64,000 nucleotides of DNA from Romboutsia sedimentorum (GCF_030131845.1 NZ_JASKYM010000005.1:93889-157888); one strand, 5' to 3'; shown: positions 25,185 through 35,571, numbered from the stretch's first letter. Notes: generated by a model from the letters alone, not told the origin. Translations and numbers: made by a program.

Positions 25185-26330
25185 ATGAAAAACTATACAT
25201 TATTATCACCTTGCTTTTTTGGTATGGAAAAGATGTTAGCAAGAGAAATAAAAGAATTAGGATTTGAAATACTAAAAACTGAAGATGGAAGAATTACATA
25301 CAAAACAGGCGAAGATGGTATAGCAAAAGCTAACATGTGGCTTAGATGTGCAGAAAGAGTAAATCTTAAAGTTGCAGAATTTGAAGCTAAAAGCTTTGAT
25401 GAACTATTTGAAGGTACTAAAAGAATTGACTGGTCAAAATATATTCCTTATGGAGCACAATTTCCAGTATCTAAGGCATCTTCAATAAAATCAAAGTTAT
25501 ATAGTACATCGGATATACAATCAATTGTAAAAAAAGCTATAGTTGAAAGTTTAAAGAAAAGTTACTTAGAAGATGGACTTATAAAAGAAGATAAAGAGAA
25601 GTATCCAGTATATGTTTTTATACATAAAGATAAAGTAACAATATCTATAGATACAACAGGAGATGCTCTTCATAAAAGAGGATACAGAGAAAAAGCTAAT
25701 AAAGCACCTATAAGAGAGACTTTAGCTTCAGGGATAATGTACTTAAACCCATGGAGACCAGGTAGAACACTAGTTGATCCTATGTGTGGATCAGGAACTC
25801 TTTTAATAGAAGCTGCTATGATGGGAATAAATATGGCACCAGGCCTTAATCGTAACTTTATATCTGAGAAGTGGAGAACTTTAGATAAAAAAATTTGGTG
25901 GGATATAAGAAAAGAAGCTTATGATAAGATAGATGAAGATGTAGAGTTTAAAATATACGGATATGACATAGATGAAGAAGCTATAGAGATAGCAAAGGAA
26001 AATGCGGAAATAGCGGGTGTAAGTGAATATATAGAGTTTAATGTAGCAAATGCCCTAGATTTTAAAAGTGATGAAGAATATGGATTTATAGTTACGAATC
26101 CACCATATGGAGAAAGACTTGAAGATAAAGAAACAGTTCAAGCTCTTTATAAGAATTTAGGCTACACATTTAGAGAACTTAAAAACTGGTCTTACTATCT
26201 GATAACTTCATACGAAGAATTTGAAGATGAATTTGGAAGAGAAGCAGACAAAAGAAGAAAATTATACAATGGTATGTTAAAAACTAACTTGTATCAATAT
26301 ATAGGATCAAGGCCTCCTAAAAAAATTTAA
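25185..26330 (+). CDS. THUMP-domain class I RNA methyltransferase (RlmL N-part/YpsC type)
   Basis: 381 residues: N-terminal ferredoxin-like and THUMP domain (~1-160) that binds RNA, then a Rossmann methyltransferase with VDPMCGSGTLLIEA and the catalytic TNPPYGERL. Family members make m2G in 23S rRNA (RlmL, position 2445). AGGAGG precedes ATG; the gene starts 9 bases after larE, so the two are probably co-transcribed. Confidence 0.9.
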   Translation: MKNYTLLSPCFFGMEKMLAREIKELGFEILKTEDGRITYKTGEDGIAKANMWLRCAERVNLKVAEFEAKSFDELFEGTKRIDWSKYIPYGAQFPVSKASSIKSKLYSTSDIQSIVKKAIVESLKKSYLEDGLIKEDKEKYPVYVFIHKDKVTISIDTTGDALHKRGYREKANKAPIRETLASGIMYLNPWRPGRTLVDPMCGSGTLLIEAAMMGINMAPGLNRNFISEKWRTLDKKIWWDIRKEAYDKIDEDVEFKIYGYDIDEEAIEIAKENAEIAGVSEYIEFNVANALDFKSDEEYGFIVTNPPYGERLEDKETVQALYKNLGYTFRELKNWSYYLITSYEEFEDEFGREADKRRKLYNGMLKTNLYQYIGSRPPKKI

Positions 26331-26399
26331 TAAAATGATGATATTTACCCCCTTAATATAATATATATAATAGAAAGAGTATTTTAAGGGGGTGTCGTT

Positions 26400-27173
26400 A
26401 TGTTTAGAATGAATGGCAAAAATAGAAAAAAGGCATCTAAAGAAAAAAAATTAGCAAGTAAAACCAAATACCAAGAAGATTTTAATGAAATAATATTAAA
26501 TGACTTAGTACCTGAAGAAAAGAGACATGATTTTGGATTAGAAAGCAAAGAACAATCAAAACCTAAATCTAAAAAATCATCTGGAATAAAACTAAACTTA
26601 GGATTAGGTGGTAAAAAATCATCTTCCAAGTCAAAACCTAAAAAAGATAGCAAAAATTCTCAACAAGAGAATAAACAAAACAAAGGCAATAGCCACGAAG
26701 ATATAAAAAACAACAGCAAAGAAAAAAATAAGAAACATAGTAGCGAAAAGCAGGCAAGTGAAAAAGTGTCAAATAAAAAAAATAATAAGAATACAAAAAC
26801 AAACAAAACAAACAAGTTAAAAAAAGCCTCACAAAGTAACATAGAGGAAACTAAAGAAAATTCAAAAATAGAAGAAAATAGCAAGCTAATTAAAAGTAAT
26901 AAAAACTCAAGCTTGGGATCTAAGAAAAAAAGAGTTAGACCTTCTAATAAAGAAAATAGCAGTGAAGCAAAGAGAATCATAGAACAAGATAGTGAAACAA
27001 ATTATACCACTGAAGATGATTTTAATGCTGTTACATTTAGAAACACTGAAGATGCACAAGAAACACAAATAAAAAAAGCACAAGAAATAAAAGAAGAAAA
27101 AGAAGTTGAAGAAAAAGTGAAAAATAAGTTTGAAAATTTAATTTGGTCAGAAGATAAATTTCCTAAAAACTAA
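26400..27173 (+). CDS. Lysine-rich low-complexity protein, unknown
   Basis: 257 residues, mostly Lys, Ser, Asn, Glu and Gln; very hydrophilic and predicted to be disordered, with no membrane segment and no Cys. Three parts are visible: a basic head (MFRMNGKNRKKASKEKKLAS), a Lys/Ser/Asn-rich middle, and an acidic tail ending ENLIWSEDKFPKN. GGGGGTGTCGTT before ATG is a strong ribosome site. Could be a nucleic-acid- or surface-associated protein; no family recognised. Confidence 0.7.
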   Translation: MFRMNGKNRKKASKEKKLASKTKYQEDFNEIILNDLVPEEKRHDFGLESKEQSKPKSKKSSGIKLNLGLGGKKSSSKSKPKKDSKNSQQENKQNKGNSHEDIKNNSKEKNKKHSSEKQASEKVSNKKNNKNTKTNKTNKLKKASQSNIEETKENSKIEENSKLIKSNKNSSLGSKKKRVRPSNKENSSEAKRIIEQDSETNYTTEDDFNAVTFRNTEDAQETQIKKAQEIKEEKEVEEKVKNKFENLIWSEDKFPKN

Positions 27174-27201
27174 ATAAATTAACTAAATAGTGAGAAAATA
27201 T

Positions 27202-27240
27202 AAAATAAAAGCTTAGTAAAAATACTAGGCTTTTATTTTG
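27202..27240 (+). terminator. Hairpin terminator
   Basis: AAAATAAAAGCTTAGT/ACTAGGCTTTTATTTT, one G-U. Confidence 0.85.
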
Positions 27241-27311
27241 CATAAATATATGAGAAAATAGATTTAATAAGTAAAAAATATCAAAATAAAACCAAAGAAG
27301 AGGTAAAATAT

Positions 27312-27935
27312 ATGAAATCTAATGAAATATTTAATGAAGTTAACGAAATTTTATTGAAAAGTATGAAACCTTCTGAGGATATTAAGCGTCTAATAAAGGA
27401 AGGTAAATTTGATAAAAAGCCTTTCAATGATATAAAAAGCTTAGGACTGATAGATCAAAACCCTAAATTTCATCCTGAAGGTAGTGTTTTAAACCATATA
27501 TTATTAGTAGTAGATATGGCAAGTGAGGTAAAAGAATTATCAAGAAATAAAAAAGTATTTATGTGGTCAGCATTACTTCATGATATAGGAAAGTTGACTA
27601 CAACTAAAATAAGAAAAGGTAGAATTACATCTTATAATCATGATGTAGAAGGAGAAAAAATAGGATTAAACTTTTTGAAATCACTAACAGAGGATCAAGA
27701 ATTTAATGAAAAAGTTTCTAAATTAATAAGATGGCATATGCAACCTTTATTTTTTGATAAAAATCTTCCATTTTTTGAACCACAAAACATGTTAAATGAT
27801 GTAGAATATAAAGAAGTGGCACTACTTTCATTTTGTGATAGATTAGGAAGAGGTAAATTGAATGAACAAGGTATTGAAAAAGAAAAACAAAATATTGAAA
27901 AATTTGAGGAGTACTGTAAACAAGAGATGGAATAG
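27312..27935 (+). CDS. HD-domain phosphohydrolase
   Basis: 207 residues. FHPEGSVLNHILLVV and LLHDIGKLTTTKI supply the metal-binding His and the HD pair; YNHDVEGEKIGL and IRWHMQPLF add further His ligands. This pattern is the HDIG/HD superfamily, which hydrolyses phosphate esters (nucleotides or tRNA ends); substrate unknown. Agrees in part with the HD domain of bacterial CCA-adding enzymes but has no transferase domain. The lipoprotein gene follows after 10 bases. Confidence 0.85.
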   Translation: MKSNEIFNEVNEILLKSMKPSEDIKRLIKEGKFDKKPFNDIKSLGLIDQNPKFHPEGSVLNHILLVVDMASEVKELSRNKKVFMWSALLHDIGKLTTTKIRKGRITSYNHDVEGEKIGLNFLKSLTEDQEFNEKVSKLIRWHMQPLFFDKNLPFFEPQNMLNDVEYKEVALLSFCDRLGRGKLNEQGIEKEKQNIEKFEEYCKQEME

Positions 27936-27945
27936 GAGATAATAG

Positions 27946-29340
27946 ATGAAATTATTTAAGTTAATAACCTGTGCTAGTTTGATAGTACTTTTAACAACTG
28001 GGTGTAGTATTAATTCAGAATCTCCGGAAGAGCTTATTAAAGATAAACCTATTTGTGATGAAAATAATGAAATACTGTACAAAGGAATAAAACAGCTACT
28101 TCCACAAAATTCTTCATTAATCTTACCATCTAATTCAAGTGAAGTTGGTAAAATAAATGAAGTAGATTTAGATGGAGATGGAGTAAAGGAGTTAGTAGCC
28201 TTTGAAAAGAAAGAAAATTTAAGTGAAAATAAAAATGAAGTAGGATTTGTAGTTTTAAGCAAAAACAAATATGGGGCTTACACAGATAAAGGCAATATAT
28301 TGCAAAGTGGAGATTCTATAGAATATGCTAATTTTTATGATTTAAATAATGATGGATATAAAGAAATAATATTGTTAATTAAAGATGTAAATAAAACAAA
28401 TATGCATATATATTCTTTTAAAAACGATGAAATTAAAAAAATATATACTTTAGACCCAACGTGGATAAAAGAAAGAGAAAATTTATTAGATTTAAAAATA
28501 AAAATTGGATATATTGATGATGATGATAAACTAGATATTTTATTACTTCACTATGACTCTAAAAGTAGTAAGGTATATACAAGTTTAGCAAATTTCACAA
28601 AAGAATTACAATTAATAGATTCTACAGAGTTTGAGGATGTAAAAGGATTAAATAATTTATATATTACAATAGGAACTATCTCAAAAGAAAAAATAGGAGA
28701 TGTTACAAAAGAGAAAAAAGGTGTAATACTAGATATACCAATGATTCAAGATAATAATTACATGACGCAGATAATATATGTTAAGGATAAAAAAATAAAC
28801 AAAGCATTCAATTATAACGATAAAAATTTAACCAAGCCATATTATATACCAACAGAAGATATTGATGATGATAATGTAGTGGATATACCGATAGTAAAGG
28901 GAAGTGGAAATATTTATACTCAAAAGACATCAGCTCAAATAAGTTGGTATAAATGGAATGGGAAAGAAAAAGAAAAATCAGGATTAGTGTTTATAAGCCA
29001 AATATATTATAATTATCAATATAATTACAAAGTATTTATACCTAATAACCTAGCAAATAAAATTGATGTACAACAGGCACCACAAAACAAAGGAAACGAA
29101 GTATTGTTTAAATTTTATTATTATGATGTAGTAAGCGGAGAATCTAAAAATTTATTTACTATATCTGTAATAAATAAAAAGCTTATAGAAGATAAAAAAA
29201 ATTCATCAACTTCAAATGGTATTCTACTTAAGGAAACTGATGAATATAACTTTGTTTTATATCAAGATGATTTACAAGAATTAAAAAAATTAAAAATAAA
29301 TACAGAGGCGTTAAGAGAAAATTTCTCATTAATATACTAA
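27946..29340 (+). CDS. Lipoprotein with Asp-rich FG-GAP/EF-hand-like repeats
   Basis: 464 residues. Lipoprotein signal with lipobox TTGC (MKLFKLITCASLIVLLTTGC). Repeated calcium-loop-like segments DLDGDGVKELV, DLNNDGYKEIIL, YIDDDDKLDILL and DIDDDNVVDIPIV suggest a beta-propeller/VCBS-like extracellular fold. Lies 23 bases before the response regulator, so it may be an accessory surface protein or sensor for that two-component system. Confidence 0.8.
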   Translation: MKLFKLITCASLIVLLTTGCSINSESPEELIKDKPICDENNEILYKGIKQLLPQNSSLILPSNSSEVGKINEVDLDGDGVKELVAFEKKENLSENKNEVGFVVLSKNKYGAYTDKGNILQSGDSIEYANFYDLNNDGYKEIILLIKDVNKTNMHIYSFKNDEIKKIYTLDPTWIKERENLLDLKIKIGYIDDDDKLDILLLHYDSKSSKVYTSLANFTKELQLIDSTEFEDVKGLNNLYITIGTISKEKIGDVTKEKKGVILDIPMIQDNNYMTQIIYVKDKKINKAFNYNDKNLTKPYYIPTEDIDDDNVVDIPIVKGSGNIYTQKTSAQISWYKWNGKEKEKSGLVFISQIYYNYQYNYKVFIPNNLANKIDVQQAPQNKGNEVLFKFYYYDVVSGESKNLFTISVINKKLIEDKKNSSTSNGILLKETDEYNFVLYQDDLQELKKLKINTEALRENFSLIY

Positions 29341-29362
29341 TATTTATTGGGAGGATTAATAA

Positions 29363-30061
29363 ATGAAGGAAAAAATATTAATATTAGAAGATGAAATAGG
29401 AATTAGAAGTTTTGTAAGTATAAACTTAAAAAGAGAAGGTTATGAAATAATAGAAGCAGGAACTGGACAAGAAGCTATAGAAAAAATGACTAGTGAAAAA
29501 GATATAAAACTAGCACTACTTGATGTAATGCTTCCTGATATGAGTGGAATAGACGTATGTAAATTTATAAGACAAAATTTTGATCAAGTTGGAATAATAA
29601 TGCTTACGGCAAAGGCTCAAGAAGACGACAAAATAGAAGGGTTTATATCTGGTGCAGATGATTACATAATAAAACCATTTAGCATAAAAGAACTATTAGT
29701 AAGAGTATCAGCGTTACTTAGAAGAATTAAAAAAGATGAAAACAATACAAAAAGTAGTGAAATAGTATCAGCACCCTTTGTATTAGACTTAGATAAGAGA
29801 AAATTATTTAAAAATAGCAATGAAATAGAGCTTACTCCAACTGAGTTTTCAATAGTAAAATATTTAATGACAAATGCAAAACAATCATTAAGTAGAGACC
29901 AAATACTTGATGAAGTTTGGGGAACTAACTATCTATATGATTTTAAAATAGTAGATGTAAATATAAGAAGAATAAGAAATAAAATAGAAGATGACCCATC
30001 AAAACCTAAATATATACAAACTATTTGGGGGTATGGATATTGTTTTAGAAAGGAAGACTAA
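29363..30061 (+). CDS. OmpR-family response regulator
   Basis: 232 residues: receiver domain with DE (residues 10-11), phospho-acceptor Asp in LALLDVMLPDMSG (~52), switch Thr in MLTAKAQ and Lys in IKPFS; then a winged-helix DNA-binding domain (ELTPTEFSIVKYL, VDVNIRRIRNKIEDDP, IQTIWGYGYCF). Paired with the histidine kinase that starts 3 bases later. Target genes unknown; the upstream lipoprotein gene is a likely one. Confidence 0.94.
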   Translation: MKEKILILEDEIGIRSFVSINLKREGYEIIEAGTGQEAIEKMTSEKDIKLALLDVMLPDMSGIDVCKFIRQNFDQVGIIMLTAKAQEDDKIEGFISGADDYIIKPFSIKELLVRVSALLRRIKKDENNTKSSEIVSAPFVLDLDKRKLFKNSNEIELTPTEFSIVKYLMTNAKQSLSRDQILDEVWGTNYLYDFKIVDVNIRRIRNKIEDDPSKPKYIQTIWGYGYCFRKED

Positions 30062-30063
30062 TA

Positions 30064-31494
30064 TTGTTACATTTTGAAGGGTTAAGAAAAAAGATAATTA
30101 AAAATTATTTTACAATAATTATTATAACAGTAGCATTATTTGAAGGTTTATTTATATTTTATATTCAAAATTACTACTATGACTATGTAAGGCAAAGTTT
30201 AAAAGGTCAAGTGGATTACACAACTGCAGTGTATAACACTATAACACAAGAAGGTAGTAGTTTTGAAATAAAAGCAAAGAATATAATTGATAAAGAAAAT
30301 GTAGGGTCTAAATCTAAATATGCTATTCAAATAATAGATAAAAATAAAAATATAATATTAGATTCATATGGTTTTAAAGTGAAAGAAAAAGCTGACTTTG
30401 AAGATGTAGAGAGGGCTTTAAATGATACTAAAGAGTTAACGCCACATACGTACAGAATAGCATCTACAAAGGAACATGTAATGAGTATATCTGTTCCACT
30501 TAAGACAAATAATATAATAGAAGGTGTTGTAAGGTATACAGTATCTTTAGATAAAATAGATACCACGATATTTAAATTAACATTAGGTCTTATATTAGCA
30601 GGTATATGCATTTTACTTATAGCTATATCTTTAAGTCTTAGATTTGCAGAAACTTTAATTCAGCCACTTAGAGAGTTAAAACAATTTGCAAATGAGTTAG
30701 CACATGGAAACTATAGTATAAAACTTAAAAATACAAATATATCAGACGATGAAATTGGAGATTTAGCTCAAACCTTTGAACATATGGCAGCGGAAATTGA
30801 TAAAAGTGAGAAATTAAAAGAAGAATTTATATCTTCTATATCTCATGAACTTAGAACACCACTTACATCTATAAAGGGATGGAGTGAAACTTTAGCGTAT
30901 GAAGGTATAACACAAGATGAACTAGATTTAGGTCTTGGAATAATCCAAGATGAAACGGAAAGGCTTATAAAGCTTGTAACAGAATTACTAGACTTTTCAC
31001 GTTTGTCATCTGACAGAATTAAACTTCAAATAGATATGGTTGATATTAAAAACTTAGTAGTAAGTGTTGTAAACCAGCTTAAAGTAAAATCAGCAGAAAA
31101 AAATATAAGTTTGAGTTGTGAATTTGAAGATGAAGCTATTGAAAATGTACAAGGTGATAAAAATAGATTAAGACAAGTTTTAATAAACTTAGTACAAAAT
31201 GCTATAAAATTCACTAGTGAAGGTGGATATGTAAAACTTGTAGCATCTCAAGGTGAGGAATTTACAACTATAAAAGTTATAGATGATGGTTGTGGAATAG
31301 AAACTGAAAACTTAGATAAAGTATTAGATAAATTTTTCCAAGAAGATTATAATAAGGCTGGAAGTGGATTAGGGCTTGCAATAAGTCATGAAATAGTTAA
31401 ACTTCATGGTGGGAATATGATATTACAAAGTCAAAAGGATATAGGTACAACTATAACAATTACTATAAAAAATAAATTAATTGAATCAATATAG
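30064..31494 (+). CDS. Membrane sensor histidine kinase
   Basis: 476 residues. TM1 (~14-36), extracellular dCache/PAS-like sensor (~37-170), TM2 (~172-192), HAMP (~195-245), HisKA with phospho-accepting SSISHELRTPLTS (~260), HATPase with NAIKFTSEGG, DDGCGI and GSGLGLAI boxes. TTG start at 30064, with AAGGAAG in the end of the regulator gene as ribosome site. Similar in layout to PhoR/WalK kinases. Confidence 0.93.
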   Translation: MLHFEGLRKKIIKNYFTIIIITVALFEGLFIFYIQNYYYDYVRQSLKGQVDYTTAVYNTITQEGSSFEIKAKNIIDKENVGSKSKYAIQIIDKNKNIILDSYGFKVKEKADFEDVERALNDTKELTPHTYRIASTKEHVMSISVPLKTNNIIEGVVRYTVSLDKIDTTIFKLTLGLILAGICILLIAISLSLRFAETLIQPLRELKQFANELAHGNYSIKLKNTNISDDEIGDLAQTFEHMAAEIDKSEKLKEEFISSISHELRTPLTSIKGWSETLAYEGITQDELDLGLGIIQDETERLIKLVTELLDFSRLSSDRIKLQIDMVDIKNLVVSVVNQLKVKSAEKNISLSCEFEDEAIENVQGDKNRLRQVLINLVQNAIKFTSEGGYVKLVASQGEEFTTIKVIDDGCGIETENLDKVLDKFFQEDYNKAGSGLGLAISHEIVKLHGGNMILQSQKDIGTTITITIKNKLIESI

Positions 31495-31508
31495 TATTAA
31501 ATTGTAGA

Positions 31509-31546
31509 AAAATAGGATATACTGAAAAGAGTATATCCTATTTTGT
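31509..31546 (+). terminator. Hairpin terminator
   Basis: Perfect 15-bp arms AAAATAGGATATACT, 6-base loop. Confidence 0.88.
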
Positions 31547-31657
31547 AATGTAAAAACTACATAATATAGGAAACTTTAGTTGCAAAAATAAAATATAAAA
31601 ATAATATATTATAAAATAAGATTTATAATGAATAGTTATTAGTAGAAAGAGGACTAG

Positions 31658-32395
31658 ATGAGAAATATAAAAATGACAATTAAATACGATGGATCAAGAT
31701 ACAAAGGATTTCAAAGGCTTCAAGATAATGATATGACAATACAAGGAAAAATAGAAAGTGTACTTAGAAAGATGACTGAAGAACCTATAGAAATAGTAGG
31801 TTCAGGAAGAACAGATATGGGAGTTCATGCTTATGGTCAAGTTGCAAACTTTAAAACAAATACTGAATTATCTTTAAAGAAAATTAAAACTTACTTATAT
31901 GAATACTTACCAGAAGATATTGTTGTAACAAATTTAGAAGAAGTTGAAGAAAGATTCCATTCTAGATACAATGCAAAATCAAAAGTATATTTATATAAAA
32001 TATACAATAATGAAGCTCATGACCCATTTGCTAAAAAGTATACTACTCATATAGCAAGAAAATTAGATGTGAATTTAATGAAAGAAGCTAGTAAAGAATT
32101 AGTTGGAGAGCATGACTTCACTAGCTTTGTTTCATCAAAATCTAAGAAAAAATCTAATATGAGAAATATACATTCAATAGAAATACAAGAAAATAATAAC
32201 ACAATAGAAATTTATGTTGAAGGTGATGGATTCTTATATAACATGGTAAGAATTATATCTGGAACATTAATTGATGCTGGATTAAGAAAAAAGAGTGTTA
32301 ATGATGTGAAGTATATGTTAGAAGCTAAAGATAGAACTGTAGCATCTGAAACAGCACCTGCAAAAGGTTTATATTTATATAAAGTAAAATATTAA
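31658..32395 (+). CDS. truA: tRNA pseudouridine synthase A
   Basis: 245 residues. Isomerises uridines 38-40 in the tRNA anticodon arm. Catalytic Asp in GRTDMGVHAYGQVANF, RNA-binding FHSRYNAKSKVYLYKI and C-terminal FLYNMVRIISGTL are all present. AAAGAGG precedes ATG. Single gene. Confidence 0.96.
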   Translation: MRNIKMTIKYDGSRYKGFQRLQDNDMTIQGKIESVLRKMTEEPIEIVGSGRTDMGVHAYGQVANFKTNTELSLKKIKTYLYEYLPEDIVVTNLEEVEERFHSRYNAKSKVYLYKIYNNEAHDPFAKKYTTHIARKLDVNLMKEASKELVGEHDFTSFVSSKSKKKSNMRNIHSIEIQENNNTIEIYVEGDGFLYNMVRIISGTLIDAGLRKKSVNDVKYMLEAKDRTVASETAPAKGLYLYKVKY

Positions 32396-32419
32396 TTTAT
32401 ATAAATATAAAAAATATAG

Positions 32420-32448
32420 TTGACATTTTAAATGAACTAAGTTATTAT
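32420..32448 (+). promoter_or_regulatory. SigA promoter for the arg T-box transcript
   Basis: TTGACA, 17 bp, TATTAT. Confidence 0.85.
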
Positions 32449-32499
32449 TTAAAAAACAAATCAAATTTAAATAATTTAGATTCTATGAAAAAGAAAGTA

Positions 32500-32709
32500 A
32501 TTTAAATAAATTTTATAGAGAGCTGGGGATGGTGGAAGCCTAGTAAAAATATTTAAGTGAAGAGAACTTTGGAGAATACTGCAGGAAAATTATAGTATGG
32601 CAGTAGGATAGTCTCGCCTTAAGAGAAAGAGTGGATAATTAAATTTTATCAACTAGAGTGGTAACGCGGATAATATTCGTCTCTTGGTTTTAACCAAGAG
32701 GCGTTTTTT
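32500..32709 (+). ncRNA. T-box leader, specifier reads as Arg (AGA)
   Basis: AGAGAGCTGGGGATGGTGGAAG (Stem I apex, 32517 on), specifier AGA at 32563-32565 followed by A and six bases before GAG, T-box AGAGTGGTAACGCGG (32655-32669), then terminator CTCTTGGTT/AACCAAGAG with a T7 tail. An Arg specifier upstream of argGH matches: shortage of Arg-tRNA turns on arginine synthesis. Confidence 0.93.
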
Positions 32710-32756
32710 TATATTTTTATTTAGTGTTATTTGCTATATTTGAAAGGATTATTATC

Positions 32757-32813
32757 AATAAGAGTGGTACCGCGGAAATTCGCCTCTTAGTATTTTATAC
32801 TAAGGGGTTTTTT
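32757..32813 (+). ncRNA. Second T-box antiterminator/terminator module without Stem I
   Basis: AAGAGTGGTACCGCGG (32760-32775) is a canonical T-box sequence, followed by TTCGCCTCTTAG and a 10-bp terminator (CCTCTTAGTA/TACTAAGGGG, T6). Only ~50 bases separate it from the first terminator, too few for Stem I. It looks like a partial duplication or the remains of a tandem T-box. Confidence 0.85.
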
Positions 32814-33018
32814 GTATTCATAATAATATTAGAATGTTAATTATATTAATTAATGATTAAGATAAAAGTAATTACTTATTGAATACAATATGCAAAATAC
32901 TATATCGATTTGCGCAAATCATATAAAAATTAATTAGAGTTGAAGAAACCGTTTTTTTTATAAAAAATAATAAATTATAATAGCATTTTAAAAAATAAAA
33001 ATTTTGGAGGACTAAATA

Positions 33019-34242
33019 ATGAAAGAGAAAGTTGTATTGGCATATTCAGGAGGATTAGATACATCTATAATAATACCATGGTTAAAAGAAAACTATGATA
33101 TAGAGGTAATAGCAGTATCTGTAAATGTAGGTCAAGAGGAGAATATGGTAGAAGTTTATGAAAAAGCTTTGAAAAGTGGCGCAGCAAAGGTATATGTAGA
33201 TGATTTAAGTGAAAAATTTGTAACAGAAACTATTTTTAAAGCAATAAAAGCTGAGGCAAAATATGAAGGAAAGTACTTGCTTGGAACATCATTAGCAAGA
33301 CCAATAATAGCTAAAAGATTAGTAGAAGTGGCACATTTAGAAGGTGCAAAATATATATGTCATGGATGCACAGGGAAAGGAAATGACCAAGTGAGATTTG
33401 AAGCTTCAATAGCGGCGCTTGACCCGACTATAAAGATTATAGCACCATGGAGAATATGGGATATAAAGTCAAGAGAAGATGCTATAGAATATGCAAATAA
33501 GAACAATATTCCTATAACTGTAACTAAAGAAAAAATATATTCAGTCGATGCAAATCTTTGGCATACATCTACTGAAGGTGGAGATATAGAATATCTAGAA
33601 AATGAACATCAAAATCATGTATATAAAAAATGCTTACCATTAGAAAAAGCAACCAATACACCTGAATATATTGAAATATATTTTGAAAAAGGAATTCCAA
33701 CAAAAATAAATGGCAAAAAACTTTCACCTGTAGAAATAGTAAAAGTCTTAAATGAGATAGGTTCAAAGCATGGAATTGGAGTAATTGACATAATTGAAAA
33801 TAGATTAGTTGGAATGAAATCAAGAGGAATATATGAGACTCCAGGAGGTACAATACTTTATGAAGCACATAATATATTAGAAAGTGCAACTTTAGATAAA
33901 GAGGCTCTACATTTTAAACAGATGGTGTCATTAAAATATGGAGAACTTATATATAATGGTTTATGGTATTCAAAGATAAGAGAGGCAATAGATGCATTTA
34001 TAGACGAAACACAAGAGAATGTATCTGGAACTGTTAAAATGAAACTTTACAAAGGATTTATAAAACCTGCAGGTATATTTACAGAAAATGCTCTTTATGA
34101 TTATTCTATATCATCATTTGGAGATAGCGAATTATATGACCATAAAGATGCACAAGGGTTTATAAATTTATTTACATTACCTCTTAAAATTAAAGCTATG
34201 AAGAAAATAAATAAAGAAAATAAATATGAAGATATAAGTTAA
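33019..34242 (+). CDS. argG: Argininosuccinate synthase
   Basis: 407 residues. ATP-dependent condensation of citrulline and aspartate. N-type PP-loop AYSGGLDTS at residue 8, [13 protein letters not shown] and [14 protein letters not shown] are family signatures. GGAGG before ATG. First gene after the tandem T-box; argH follows after 3 bases. Confidence 0.97.
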   Translation: MKEKVVLAYSGGLDTSIIIPWLKENYDIEVIAVSVNVGQEENMVEVYEKALKSGAAKVYVDDLSEKFVTETIFKAIKAEAKYEGKYLLGTSLARPIIAKRLVEVAHLEGAKYICHGCTGKGNDQVRFEASIAALDPTIKIIAPWRIWDIKSREDAIEYANKNNIPITVTKEKIYSVDANLWHTSTEGGDIEYLENEHQNHVYKKCLPLEKATNTPEYIEIYFEKGIPTKINGKKLSPVEIVKVLNEIGSKHGIGVIDIIENRLVGMKSRGIYETPGGTILYEAHNILESATLDKEALHFKQMVSLKYGELIYNGLWYSKIREAIDAFIDETQENVSGTVKMKLYKGFIKPAGIFTENALYDYSISSFGDSELYDHKDAQGFINLFTLPLKIKAMKKINKENKYEDIS

Positions 34243-34254
34243 GAGGTGATGAAT

Positions 34255-35571
34255 ATGAAACTGTGGGGCGGAAGATTTAGAAAAGAAGAAAATAAACTTA
34301 TGGAAGAATTTAATAAATCATTTGATTATGATCATATTTTATATAAAAAAGATATTGAAGGAAGTATAGCACATGTATATATGCAAGTTCATTGTAACCT
34401 ATTAACAGAAGAAGAAGGGATAACTATAATTGATGGATTAAATAGTATACAAGAAGATATATATAATGGAGTAATAAAGTTAGAAGGAAATTATGAAGAT
34501 ATACATAGCTTTATAGAAATAAATCTAATACAAAGAGTTGGTGAAGTAGGTAAAAAACTTCATACAGCACGTAGTAGAAATGATCAAGTAGCAACCGATA
34601 TGAGATTATATGCGAAGGAAAAAACTATTAGTTTAATAGAATTGATTTCAAACCTTAAAAAAACTGTAAAAATAGTTGCAGATAAAAACTGTGTAATTAT
34701 GCCGGGGTATACACATCTTCAAAGAGCTCAAGTGGTTACTTTTAAACATCATTTTATGGCATATTATAATATGTTTGATAGAGATGAAAAAAGATTGAAA
34801 AATGCACTAGAAATATTAGATGAATGCCCTTTAGGATGCGGTGCTTTAGCTGGAACTACTCATAATATAGATAGAAATATAACTAAAGAAAAACTAGGAT
34901 TTAAAAGAATAGTAGAAAATTATATGGATGGAGTAAGTGACAGAGATTATTTATTAGAGCTTATGAGTGATTTTTCTATAATAATGATGCATTTAAGTAG
35001 ATTAAGTGAAGAGTTAATTTTATGGAGTAGCCAAGAATTTAGATTTATAGAAATAGATGATTTGTATACGACAGGAAGCAGTATAATGCCACAGAAAAAA
35101 AATCCTGATGGTGCAGAATTGATAAGAGGAAAAACTGGTAGGGTATATGGAAATTTATTTGGGTTACTTACAGTCATGAAAGGGTTACCGCTTGCTTATA
35201 ATAAAGATATGCAAGAAGATAAAGAAGGATTCTTTGATAGTATAAACACAATAGAAATGTGTATTTCAGTTATGGAAAAAATGATATCTACTATCACAGT
35301 GAATGAAGTCAATATGAAAAAAGCCGTAAGTCATGGTTTTTTAAATGCTACTGAAGTTGCAGACTATTTAGTTAAAAACGGTGTAGCTTTTAGAGATGCA
35401 CATGGTATTGTTGGAAGTATTGTAATTTATTGTGAAGATAATGATAAGGCTATAGATGAGTTAAGTTTAGATGAATTATATAAATTCTGTGAATTATTTA
35501 AAGAAGATATATATGAGTTTATAGATTATAAAAATATTTTAAATAAAGGTATAAAAAAATATATATTATAA
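34255..35571 (+). CDS. argH: Argininosuccinate lyase
   Basis: 438 residues. Splits argininosuccinate into arginine and fumarate, the last step of arginine synthesis. MKLWGGRFRKE start, TARSRNDQVATD and the fumarase-superfamily signature GSSIMPQKKNPD are present. AGAGG (34242-34246) is 8 bases before ATG at 34255, so GTG 34246 and ATG 34249 were rejected. The carbamoyl-phosphate and ornithine steps are not encoded here. Confidence 0.97.
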   Translation: MKLWGGRFRKEENKLMEEFNKSFDYDHILYKKDIEGSIAHVYMQVHCNLLTEEEGITIIDGLNSIQEDIYNGVIKLEGNYEDIHSFIEINLIQRVGEVGKKLHTARSRNDQVATDMRLYAKEKTISLIELISNLKKTVKIVADKNCVIMPGYTHLQRAQVVTFKHHFMAYYNMFDRDEKRLKNALEILDECPLGCGALAGTTHNIDRNITKEKLGFKRIVENYMDGVSDRDYLLELMSDFSIIMMHLSRLSEELILWSSQEFRFIEIDDLYTTGSSIMPQKKNPDGAELIRGKTGRVYGNLFGLLTVMKGLPLAYNKDMQEDKEGFFDSINTIEMCISVMEKMISTITVNEVNMKKAVSHGFLNATEVADYLVKNGVAFRDAHGIVGSIVIYCEDNDKAIDELSLDELYKFCELFKEDIYEFIDYKNILNKGIKKYIL

